Origin: Planctomycetota bacterium
Lineage (GTDB): Bacteria; Planctomycetota; Phycisphaerae; WQYP01
Assembly: GCA_021785155.1 (NCBI GenBank)
Contig: JAJYGE010000380.1
Location: forward strand, 1 to 20,545
Direction of reading: 5' to 3'
DNA: 20,545 nt
A program made the translations under genes and the position numbers. Every line of letters begins with the position of its first letter. Within the stretch, counting starts at the first letter, position 1. The notes under the pieces were generated by a model that had not been told where the DNA came from, made no database searches, and worked only from the letters and a program-made list of their open reading frames with translations. Shown in pieces: positions 1-6,846 of this stretch.

Positions 1-13
1 CGTAACGACAATC

Positions 14-601
14 CTACCCTTCCGGTGTGTCGAGCAACTGCTGCAGACGCGCCGCGAGAGGCGACGGAAACTTTTCCGGCCAATGGCCGTCAATAAGCCC
101 ACTATCTATGAGATCGCGCAGATGCACTCGGTCCTTATCGCGGAACGCCGTCAACTTAATCCGCGTCAGTGCCTCCAGTGACAGCACGCAAAATAAATCG
201 GTTTCTTCGGATTCCATGACATCAGGATTGGGAAGCAACTCCTCCGGACGGACTTTTTCACCAGCGAAAACCAGATGCACCGCCTCACGGGGTTTGGCAC
301 CCGGGCCGTCAAGGAAAATATCCATTCCGCCGACGTGGCGATAGACAAATCCCGCTGCTTCCAAGGCCATTCGGGCACGATCCAGATCAGTGCGCCGAAT
401 CAGCAGATCCACATCCTGGGTGTTGCGGACCGCAGCTTCATCAATACGTGACACCCACAGCGCAACGGCATTTCCTCCGACGACGGCGTACAACACACCC
501 GCTGACCGCAGGGCGGCTGCAGACCGAAGCAAACGCTGCCGAACCTTTTCCACCGCGCTTTCCACCCTTTCCCATGAAAATGGACCGGTAACAATAACCA
601 T
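14..601 (-). CDS. Predicted nucleotidyltransferase of the MNT/AbiEii-like superfamily
   Basis: The product is about 195 residues. It carries the nucleotidyltransferase signature GG(N)A at residues 42-45, followed about 18 residues later by TQDVDLL with D63 and D65 as the expected metal-binding acids. The C-terminal half contains a well-formed RIKLTAFRDKDRVHLRDLID segment that I associate with small stand-alone proteins of this superfamily. The third acidic residue usual for the fold is not obvious; the strand where I would expect it reads AVHLVF. I chose the ATG at 601 because the GG-DxD core then begins at a normal distance and a GGGA lies about 9 bases upstream. In-frame starts at 634 and 697 are possible. 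The gene is divergent from the GH92 gene, and any toxin-antitoxin partner would lie beyond the left edge. The fold assignment is fairly secure. The substrate (nucleotide, antibiotic, RNA or protein) cannot be read from the sequence. Confidence 0.75.
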   Translation of the reverse strand: MVIVTGPFSWERVESAVEKVRQRLLRSAAALRSAGVLYAVVGGNAVALWVSRIDEAAVRNTQDVDLLIRRTDLDRARMALEAAGFVYRHVGGMDIFLDGPGAKPREAVHLVFAGEKVRPEELLPNPDVMESEETDLFCVLSLEALTRIKLTAFRDKDRVHLRDLIDSGLIDGHWPEKFPSPLAARLQQLLDTPEG

Positions 602-854
602 GAAGTCGAATTCCCGTAGCGCCGAGAGTTTCATTACCAACCAGTACACGGTTAACTTTACCCCACCAGCCGCCCAACAACAAGCCGCCAGTCGCAATAG
701 TGAACTGGGGAGAGTGGCAGTAAATCCGGGCAGGGGTCCGGGGTACGCGTTTCCAGGACGAATCCTTCTCTAATCGCCGGCATTTACGCCGTTGATTTCG
801 CTGTTCGCCCGGAAAACTTGCCACGCCCTTGCTCGACTGCGGTGAATTTCGTTC

Positions 855-882
855 TTGCCAAAAGACCATCAGTGGTTATTGT
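855..882 (+). promoter_or_regulatory. Candidate sigma70-type promoter of the GH92 gene
   Basis: TTGCCA (855-860, five of six consensus bases) is separated by 16 bases from TATTGT (877-882, four of six). Transcription would start near 889, leaving a short leader that contains the AGGAG ribosome-binding site at 895-899. The call was made by eye. The rest of the 602-905 divergent gap shows nothing else convincing. Confidence 0.35.
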
Positions 883-905
883 GTTATCGAAGATAGGAGT
901 GTTGT

Positions 906-3263
906 ATGTCATTTATATTCTTTCGGAAGCTTACTTTTGCGGCTTTGGCGATCATGATGGTAATGCTCTTTTCCCCGCTGGCGTCACGCGCCGCCAGCAT
1001 AGACGGAAGCACGAATTTAGCTGCATTGGTCAATCCGCTTGTGGGCACCGCCCAGGGCGGTGATATTGAGCCGGGTGCCAGCACGCCTTTCGGCATGGTG
1101 GAGCTAAGCCCGGATATGCACGTCAACAGTTACTACATTTACCAGCAACATCACATCAGTGGTTTCAGTATGACGCATCTCAGCGGTGTGGGATGCCCCA
1201 GCTATGGCGATGTGTTTTTTACAGCCACCACGGGACCGCTGCAGGTGCAGCCTAAGCAGTATGGCTCTGATTTCAGCCACAAGCGGGAGGCTGCTTCGCC
1301 CGGTTATTATCGGGTATTTTTAAAAACCTGGGGTATCAACGCGCAATTAGCCGCCACTACGCACTGCGGTATGGCGAAATTTACATTTCCGGCCAATAAG
1401 CAAGCCAACATTTTAGTTCCCATCAGTCACACCTTAACCACCACCGTCGGCTCCAACATTCAGATTGTCAATAATCATACCCTTGCCGGATCGGTTACCA
1501 GTTTGACGTTCTGTCAAACCAATGAACCTTTCACGGTTTATTTTGTGATGAAGTTCAGTCAGCCATTCAAGACCAGTGGCGTGTGGCAGGGTTCCACCAT
1601 TATCCCGGGTGGTCAAAAGGAGGTGCAAGCCCGGAATGTGGGAGCGGCCATTACATCCAAAGGCACGGGTCCCAAGCTGCGCCTTCCCGGCCCCCCGATC
1701 GGAGCGTTTGCAAGTTATCCCGCCTCCCGCCACGCCAGAGTAGTCGAACTTCGCATTGGCATTTCATTTGTCAGCGTTGGCGGAGCGGAGAAAAATTTGG
1801 CGGCGGAGATACCGCATTTTAATTTCAATGCCGTTCGCAGGCAGGATCATGCCCGCTGGAACAAAGCGCTGGCGGTAATTACCGTACGTGGTGGTACGTT
1901 AAATCGCCGGAAAATTTTCTACACCGCGCTTTATCATGCCCTGCTGTTACCGAATGTGTTTGATGATGTTGATGGGCGGTATATTGGTTATGACAATAAA
2001 ATTCATCGTGTACCGGCCGGGCATCGTCATATTTACGCCAATTGGTCCGGTTGGGACATCTACCGCAGTGAGATGCCGCTGTTAACGATCATTGAACCGC
2101 AAAGGGTGCAGGACATGGCGCAATCGGTGGTGGAGATGGCCAAACAACTTGGCTTTATTGATCGCTGGCCTTTCGCCAACCGGCCCACCGGTGTCATGAA
2201 CGGTTTTCCTTTAACCAACTGCCTGACCGAAATTTGGCAGGCGGGGCTGCACCGCTTCAATATCCATGCCGCCTATCAAGCGATGGCCAGGCAATGTTTT
2301 CCAGATTATCTCCAAGGCCATGCGGATTTGAGTTCGACGCAGCCTTATGAAAGTCTCAATGGGCAGAAGTATGGCAGTATTTTGCCGATCAACACCAATG
2401 TGGCTTCCGCGGAGGAAACCGATATTGCGTATGCGTCACTGGGGCACTTGGCGTTGGATTTACATAAACCACAGGATGCCGACGTACTGTTTGGCGATGC
2501 GCTGCAATATACTTCCATGTATAATCCCGCCACCATGTTCATGCAGGGGCGAAATGCCTTGGGCGCGTGGATGCCCTTGAACAAAAAAGCCCGCGACCAA
2601 TGGAACTGGCAGTTTTACTGTGAAGGTTCGGCTTGGGAATACAATTGGCTGGTTCCGGAGGATGTGCATGGTTTGATTTCGTTGATGGGAGGTGACAAGC
2701 CCTTTGCGGCGCGGCTGGAGCATTTTTTTGTTGCCGGTCAATACGACCCCACCAATGAGCCGGACTTGGAGGCACCATATCTTTTTGACTATTGCCGCCA
2801 ACCGTGGCGTAGTCAATACTGGATAGCTGAAAATGCGGATACTTCATTCACGGATTCGCCTTTTGGCCTGGCCTGGAGCAAAACCCGAAGCGCCGGGAAC
2901 GACGATTGTGGTGAAATGTCAGCCTGGTATGTGTTAACGCAGATAGGACTCTATCAGGTGGACCCCGGGGTGCCGGATTTTGAACTTAGCACGCCGCGAT
3001 TCACCAAAATCATCATTCACCTGCAGGCACCTCATTCCGGCAAAACCTTCATCATTACCACACCGCGCGGCGGAGGTAAAAATATGTACATCCAATCTGC
3101 AACGTTGGACGGGAAGCCACTCAATAAGCCGTGGCTGCCGGAGCGGATGGTTTTTCAAGGCGGTACCTGGAATGTATCCGTCGGGGCGCTACCGAACAAA
3201 AACTGGGCAGCGGCGCACAATGATGAGCCGCCGTCACTGTCTACGGGAACTGACCACTGGTAA
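906..3263 (+). CDS. Secreted GH92 family alpha-mannosidase
   Basis: This 785-residue protein has a signal peptide (hydrophobic 10-24, likely cleavage after ASRA at about 29). Family GH92 enzymes are exo-acting, calcium-dependent, inverting alpha-mannosidases, commonly alpha-1,2-specific. Family signatures are visible in order: VNPLVGT and PGASTPFGMVELSPD (42-70), GFSMTHLSG (86-94), DGRYIGYD (356-363), WSGWDIYRSEMPL (380-392), EGSAWEYNW (573-581) and GNDDCGEMSAWYV (664-676). E573 lies in the segment that carries the general acid in characterised members. The acidic GNDD segment corresponds to the proposed catalytic base region. Length matches the family. The start at 906 is set by AGGAG six bases upstream. 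The enzyme probably acts in the periplasm or outside the cell on mannose-containing glycans. Linkage specificity cannot be assigned from the sequence. Confidence 0.95.
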   Translation: MSFIFFRKLTFAALAIMMVMLFSPLASRAASIDGSTNLAALVNPLVGTAQGGDIEPGASTPFGMVELSPDMHVNSYYIYQQHHISGFSMTHLSGVGCPSYGDVFFTATTGPLQVQPKQYGSDFSHKREAASPGYYRVFLKTWGINAQLAATTHCGMAKFTFPANKQANILVPISHTLTTTVGSNIQIVNNHTLAGSVTSLTFCQTNEPFTVYFVMKFSQPFKTSGVWQGSTIIPGGQKEVQARNVGAAITSKGTGPKLRLPGPPIGAFASYPASRHARVVELRIGISFVSVGGAEKNLAAEIPHFNFNAVRRQDHARWNKALAVITVRGGTLNRRKIFYTALYHALLLPNVFDDVDGRYIGYDNKIHRVPAGHRHIYANWSGWDIYRSEMPLLTIIEPQRVQDMAQSVVEMAKQLGFIDRWPFANRPTGVMNGFPLTNCLTEIWQAGLHRFNIHAAYQAMARQCFPDYLQGHADLSSTQPYESLNGQKYGSILPINTNVASAEETDIAYASLGHLALDLHKPQDADVLFGDALQYTSMYNPATMFMQGRNALGAWMPLNKKARDQWNWQFYCEGSAWEYNWLVPEDVHGLISLMGGDKPFAARLEHFFVAGQYDPTNEPDLEAPYLFDYCRQPWRSQYWIAENADTSFTDSPFGLAWSKTRSAGNDDCGEMSAWYVLTQIGLYQVDPGVPDFELSTPRFTKIIIHLQAPHSGKTFIITTPRGGGKNMYIQSATLDGKPLNKPWLPERMVFQGGTWNVSVGALPNKNWAAAHNDEPPSLSTGTDHW

Positions 3264-3482
3264 AAAGTCGTCCGACGATGCAATTGTTTACCGTGGCGCA
3301 ATTGCCATGGGTACTCCTTTCGTTGTCCCTGGTTTACCAGGCCTGCGATAGTGTGTGTCCACGGGTACGGGCGGTGGCGGCGGAGACTGGTAAGAGAGCA
3401 CACGTCGCATCGCGTGGCGATGACGCGGGACTGCATAGCGGAGCAAATTTGCGTTGGAAGAGTTTTCTGCGACAATAGCGGT
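3264..3482. other. Non-coding gap between GH92 and rhodanese genes
   Basis: The gap carries no gene I can support. It has a small perfect hairpin, CCTGG-TTTA-CCAGG, at 3328-3341 without a following T run, and two GCAATTG copies 18 bases apart at 3280 and 3298. A possible promoter, TTGCGT (3449-3454), 16 bases, GACAAT (3471-3476), ends only six bases before the rhodanese start. Confidence 0.4.
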
Positions 3483-3842
3483 ATGAACTGGCATGTGATT
3501 GTATTAATTATTGCAATTGTAACGGGGTTTCTGGTAATTAGGCGCATGGGGCTTATTTCCTTGGAAAAGGCCCGATCACATCTGCGGAAGGGGGCTTTGC
3601 TGGTGGACGTGCGCAGCACGGCGGAATTCAAGGCGCACCATCTTCCGGGGGCGATGAATGTTCCACTGGATATCCTCCACAGCAGTGCCCAAGGCTATTT
3701 GCCGGACAAAAAGCAGGTGCTGCTTCTGCATTGCCACAGCGGTACGCGAAGTGCCGTGGCGTGCAGAGTCCTTAAACAGATGGGATATAGCGGCGTTTTT
3801 AATGTCGGCTCATTGGGGCGTGCCCAAAAAATTATTGGATAA
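3483..3842 (+). CDS. Membrane-anchored single-domain rhodanese
   Basis: The product is 119 residues. One N-terminal transmembrane helix (about residues 4-18, followed by RR) leads into a single rhodanese domain: LLVDVRSTAEFKAHHLPGAMNVP at 39-61 and the active-site loop CHSGTRS at 84-90. Cys84 would be the persulfide-forming residue. The CxxGxRS pattern fits a sulfurtransferase rather than a Cdc25-like phosphatase, whose loop is one residue longer. The ATG at 3483 was chosen because it places the helix at the N-terminus. Upstream frame extension is arginine-rich and unlike protein. There is no good Shine-Dalgarno sequence, and a possible -10 box sits six bases before the ATG. The physiological sulfur acceptor is unknown, and the neighbours give no clue. 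The catalytic domain could face either side of the membrane. The short N-terminus before the helix and the RR after it favour a cytoplasmic domain. Confidence 0.9.
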   Translation: MNWHVIVLIIAIVTGFLVIRRMGLISLEKARSHLRKGALLVDVRSTAEFKAHHLPGAMNVPLDILHSSAQGYLPDKKQVLLLHCHSGTRSAVACRVLKQMGYSGVFNVGSLGRAQKIIG

Positions 3843-3983
3843 TAGTCATTTGTTCCGTGTATGCTCTGGATACTTAACAATATGGCCACTCTTCGCCGTA
3901 CTCCATGGGCCGCAGTCAGTAACGTGTTCGGCGACCGTGGCGAAAAAGGGGAATAAAGTGCATCCGCGTTGCGCTTCATGATA

Positions 3984-4448
3984 ATGACCGATCATGATAT
4001 ACAATTTATGAGCACGGCCATCGACTTGGCCAACGCTGCCGCAGCGCGCGATGAAATTCCGGTTGGCGCTTTGATTGTGCAGGAAATTAACGGCCACCGG
4101 CACATTGTAGGTACGGGGGGCAATCAGCGCGAGGCGGACAGCGACCCCACCGCCCATGCGGAAATAATCGCATTACGACAAGCCGGCGCGGCATTAAAAC
4201 GCTGGCAACTGACGGATTGTGATCTCTATGTCACACTTGAACCGTGTCCCATGTGTGCCGGTGCGCTGGTCAATGCCCGAATTCGTCGGGTTATTTTTGG
4301 CTGTCGCGACCCCAAGGCCGGTGCGGTGACGACACTTTACCGCATTGCCGATGATCCGCGTTTAAATCATCGGCTGGAAATAACGCCGGATGTTCTGTCT
4401 GATCAGTGTGCGGAGCTACTTAGAAGTTTTTTTAAGACACGGCGTTAA
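3984..4448 (+). CDS. tadA: tRNA-specific adenosine deaminase TadA
   Basis: TadA converts A34 to inosine in the wobble position of tRNA-Arg(ACG), and is usually essential. The 154-residue product has the zinc deaminase motifs HAE (H58, catalytic E60) and PCPMCAGAL (C88, C91), plus the conserved IPVGA segment near residue 25 and NQREADSDPTAHAE leading into the active site. Length and motif order fit TadA better than cytosine or guanine deaminases. The start is uncertain: ATG codons at 3978 and 3984 are two codons apart and neither has a clear ribosome-binding site. The AAGGGG at 3948-3953 is too distant for either and instead precedes a seven-codon out-of-frame GTG reading frame. The gene lies 141 bases downstream of the rhodanese and may share its transcript. 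It ends convergently with the lipoprotein gene. Confidence 0.95.
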   Translation: MTDHDIQFMSTAIDLANAAAARDEIPVGALIVQEINGHRHIVGTGGNQREADSDPTAHAEIIALRQAGAALKRWQLTDCDLYVTLEPCPMCAGALVNARIRRVIFGCRDPKAGAVTTLYRIADDPRLNHRLEITPDVLSDQCAELLRSFFKTRR

Positions 4449-4481
4449 CGTTAACAAGCGCTTGCGAATGATTATCGGCAT

Positions 4482-5900
4482 TCAGCGCGTGAAACCAATG
4501 GAACGAATTTTAACCCACGCGTCGCGCTGACCGGTGATGACCGGATCAATCCGCAATTGCATCATCGGGCCGCGGTAGGTCTTCCGCCCGGCCAGACGAA
4601 TGGCATAGTGATGGTATCGGCCATCCCCCTTAATAGGAAAAGTCACGCGGGATTGCGATGAAATGTCGGCATTGTGAAAGCTGCGCCAGAACACCACGCC
4701 CGTTTTTTCGGTTGTTTTGAAGGCCGCATCAATATACAGCACCGGAGCTTTGGCCGCCTGCCAGAAGCAGGCCGGACTGATGAGTTGCGGATGCTGGCCG
4801 CCGAGAGAAACATGCAAACATCCTTTAATGGGCCATCCCGTGTCATGGGCATCCACATAAACCCAATGCTGCCGATCATGGATAAACGTCCACATCGGCA
4901 ATCCCGGGCGCGGCGCATGATCATATACCCACGCCCGAATATGTTTCAGCGAACCGACAATTAATACGTAGTGATAAGTATATGTGATATTATGATCAAT
5001 AATGTCAAAAAAATTCGGGCCGATATATCCGGTTTGGCTATCGTTCGGGCCGCCGGTTCCGTGGATCGCACCGTAAAATCCGCCGGAAAACTCATAGTCC
5101 GGCGGTGCCCAGATTCCCAATCCGAATCCGGAATTATTGACCAGCGCCGCCCAGTTTTCCGTGGCGTTAAATGGAACCCATGGATCACCTTTTCGTGTCC
5201 GGGCAAATACCTGCATTTTGCGTTTCAGAAGGGCGGGAGGATCCAGCATTGTTACGGGGGCGTTTGTAAAAGGGTGGTCTCCGGTATATGCCATCAGCCG
5301 CCAAAGTTTGCCGATGGTATAAATTGCGGGACATTCCTGCGGGCGGGCCGGATATTGTGTGAGATCTTTTCTGAATACTACCATTCGACAATGGACAATC
5401 ACCGTATTTTTTCGCAGCGTGATACGTGTCTGGAAGCTGCAATGCGCCGGTTGATTATCCAGCGGCCAAATCATGGGAATGGACCGTACCACCATGCTGT
5501 GACCATTATTTTTGAAATACAGAACTTTGGACGGATGCTTAAATGCATCGCCAGCCTGAACCGGGTTCCAGCCCAATCCGGTCCAATAGGGCGCGATTTG
5601 CCGCCCTGGCGGAATGTAGGGTACCGGTCCGGAATAATCAGACATTTGGATTTCACGCCCAAGATCAACGTGGTTGATCAGATTTACCCTCTTGCCGGAT
5701 TGGGCCAGGTAGGTGATAGCTCCGCCCATGGCCAGATCTATGCCGATACGGAGGTGGCCATTATCCAAATAGCGCATCTGCTTAGCCGGAGAGATCGTTT
5801 GGGCCGTGGGCCTGCTCTTTTCAGTGCAGCCAGCCGGGGCTAAAGCGATCAGCAGTACACCAGTGATAAACAGTGATCGTCCGGGCTTTTGTGTTTCCAT
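4482..5900 (-). CDS. Uncharacterised secreted lipoprotein, possibly carbohydrate-active
   Basis: The product is 472 residues. Its N-terminus (basic residues, hydrophobic stretch, then LAPAGC with Cys at about 25) resembles a lipoprotein signal, though Pro at -3 is atypical for a lipobox. The mature part is rich in Trp, Tyr, Gly and Pro and looks mainly beta-stranded. The most striking segments are GHLRIGIDLAMGGAITYL near the N-terminus, GREIQMSDYSGPVPY, YWTGLGWNPVQAGDA, LTQYPARPQECPAIYT and GLGIWAPPDYEFSGGFYG. I do not recognise a named family. A mutarotase-like or glycan-binding beta-sandwich followed by a C-terminal carbohydrate-module-like domain is my inference from composition and context. 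The ATG at 5900 has GGAG 11 bases upstream. An in-frame GTG at 5912 is an alternative. It lies between glycosidase genes and is transcribed against them. Confidence 0.75.
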   Translation of the reverse strand: METQKPGRSLFITGVLLIALAPAGCTEKSRPTAQTISPAKQMRYLDNGHLRIGIDLAMGGAITYLAQSGKRVNLINHVDLGREIQMSDYSGPVPYIPPGRQIAPYWTGLGWNPVQAGDAFKHPSKVLYFKNNGHSMVVRSIPMIWPLDNQPAHCSFQTRITLRKNTVIVHCRMVVFRKDLTQYPARPQECPAIYTIGKLWRLMAYTGDHPFTNAPVTMLDPPALLKRKMQVFARTRKGDPWVPFNATENWAALVNNSGFGLGIWAPPDYEFSGGFYGAIHGTGGPNDSQTGYIGPNFFDIIDHNITYTYHYVLIVGSLKHIRAWVYDHAPRPGLPMWTFIHDRQHWVYVDAHDTGWPIKGCLHVSLGGQHPQLISPACFWQAAKAPVLYIDAAFKTTEKTGVVFWRSFHNADISSQSRVTFPIKGDGRYHHYAIRLAGRKTYRGPMMQLRIDPVITGQRDAWVKIRSIGFTR

Positions 5901-5915
5901 CAATGTGAACACTCC

Positions 5916-5948
5916 ATAACAACGTAAATAATGTTACCATATTGTTAT
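5916..5948. promoter_or_regulatory. Operator-like inverted repeat upstream of the lipoprotein gene
   Basis: ATAACAA (5916-5922) and TTGTTAT (5942-5948) form a perfect seven-base inverted repeat with a 19-base spacer. A shorter GTAA/TTAC pair lies inside it (5924-5937). On the minus strand the inner edge abuts the GGAG ribosome-binding site of the lipoprotein gene. The repeat also overlaps a possible minus-strand promoter: TTGCAC read from 5957-5952, 18 bases, CATTAT read from 5933-5928. It could be a repressor site or a weak leader hairpin. Confidence 0.35.
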
Positions 5949-6054
5949 GATGTGCAACTGCCGAAAAGGGGCCACCACTTTTTTGTGCTTATAGGAATCG
6001 CCGAACCGCGTATTATGTGTCACGCACCCGGCAGGGAATGATAATTCGGAGAAA

Positions 6055-6121
6055 TTAAACCGGAACAGTGTTCATCGGTTAAACTACAGCCATGGAGTAG
6101 AACATGCAATTGTTCCGGAAG
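6055..6121 (+). promoter_or_regulatory. Structured leader with overlapping inverted repeats before the six-helix protein gene
   Basis: A near-palindrome TTAAACCG ... CGGTTAA (6055-6082) encloses the symmetrical core GAACA-G-TGTTC (6063-6073). In addition, CCGGAACA (6060-6067) is the exact complement of TGTTCCGG (6111-6118), which runs into the GGAAG ribosome-binding site at 6117-6121. The left arm can therefore pair locally or with the segment touching the ribosome-binding site. These are direct observations; a regulatory role is inferred. Confidence 0.4.
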
Positions 6122-6125
6122 TGGA

Positions 6126-6797
6126 ATGAGTCTCATGAATAAGAAGTCTGTGAACAGTGGAATCATAATAATCGGATCCGGTGCTGTCTGGCTGGGCATT
6201 ATTGCCGCGGCATCAGGATGGCGATGGAACAGCCAAACGATTGCCGGGGCGGCCTGGGGCGAGGCTTGGCTGTACACCAATATGATGTTGGCACTGGTTA
6301 TGTGTGTAACGACTCCGATGATTGCGGCCACCACAACGACGGATGCGGTTGGGGCCGCCGCTGATTTGCCATGGCACATGCTGGCAATGTTGCTGACGGT
6401 CACGCCTGTTTTGGCCACAGCTGGTTGGTTGAGTCAGATTCACCGTGAAATAGCGATTCATACGGTACTTGTACAGTTGGCGCTGGCAATGTTTATGCTT
6501 GGCATGTCGGTGTGGACGATGCGGTTTAAACCGACTCTTCGCGCAATGATTACGGGTCTCTGCACGGGGGCATTTGTGTTGACACCCGGAATCTGGCTGA
6601 TTCAAGCATCGATATTTCCCTGGCTTTCCGGTGGTCTTCGGAGCCATTGGATAGCACTATTTCCCACAGCCATGATCATCCATGCGTGTCAAGCGCAGCG
6701 TGATGCGCAAAGCCTTTACTGGTTGGTCGCGATCTACACTACTATGGGAATGTTGCTTGTTATCCGACGGTTCACCTTGACTGACCGTGCGATTTAG
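6126..6797 (+). CDS. Uncharacterised six-helix integral membrane protein
   Basis: This 223-residue, strongly hydrophobic protein has about six predicted transmembrane segments, near residues 12-31, 47-68, 83-104, 112-131, 140-164 and 199-217. Both termini probably face the same side. Short loops contain a conserved-looking TTTTDAVGAAADLPWH stretch after helix 2 and WLSGGLRSHW between helices 5 and 6. I do not recognise the family. The helix count and small loops would suit an ABC-type permease subunit or an exporter component, but no partner ATPase is nearby. Start choice: ATG 6126 has GGAAG four bases upstream, and the in-frame ATG at 6135 is an alternative. It is followed after 49 bases by the clan-A glycosidase gene, so the two may be cotranscribed. 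Confidence 0.65.
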   Translation: MSLMNKKSVNSGIIIIGSGAVWLGIIAAASGWRWNSQTIAGAAWGEAWLYTNMMLALVMCVTTPMIAATTTTDAVGAAADLPWHMLAMLLTVTPVLATAGWLSQIHREIAIHTVLVQLALAMFMLGMSVWTMRFKPTLRAMITGLCTGAFVLTPGIWLIQASIFPWLSGGLRSHWIALFPTAMIIHACQAQRDAQSLYWLVAIYTTMGMLLVIRRFTLTDRAI

Positions 6798-6846
6798 CCG
6801 CGCTAAAATAAAAGTGGTGGTCCGTATTTGATCCGGAGTCCCCGCA

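Noticed and set aside
3958..3981. A seven-codon frame starting at GTG after AAGGGG, just before tadA
   Set aside because: It is too short to support as a gene and overlaps the tadA start. It could be a leader peptide, but nothing else points to that.
4971..5843. A 290-codon open frame on the plus strand, antisense to the lipoprotein gene
   Set aside because: The lipoprotein on the minus strand has a signal sequence, a ribosome-binding site and protein-like composition. The antisense translation has no domain or coherent hydrophobic pattern and no ribosome-binding site.
6063..6073. GAACAGTGTTC as a LexA (SOS) box
   Set aside because: Gram-positive-type LexA boxes have GAAC-N4-GTTC. Here the spacing is three, and the downstream gene has no link to DNA repair.
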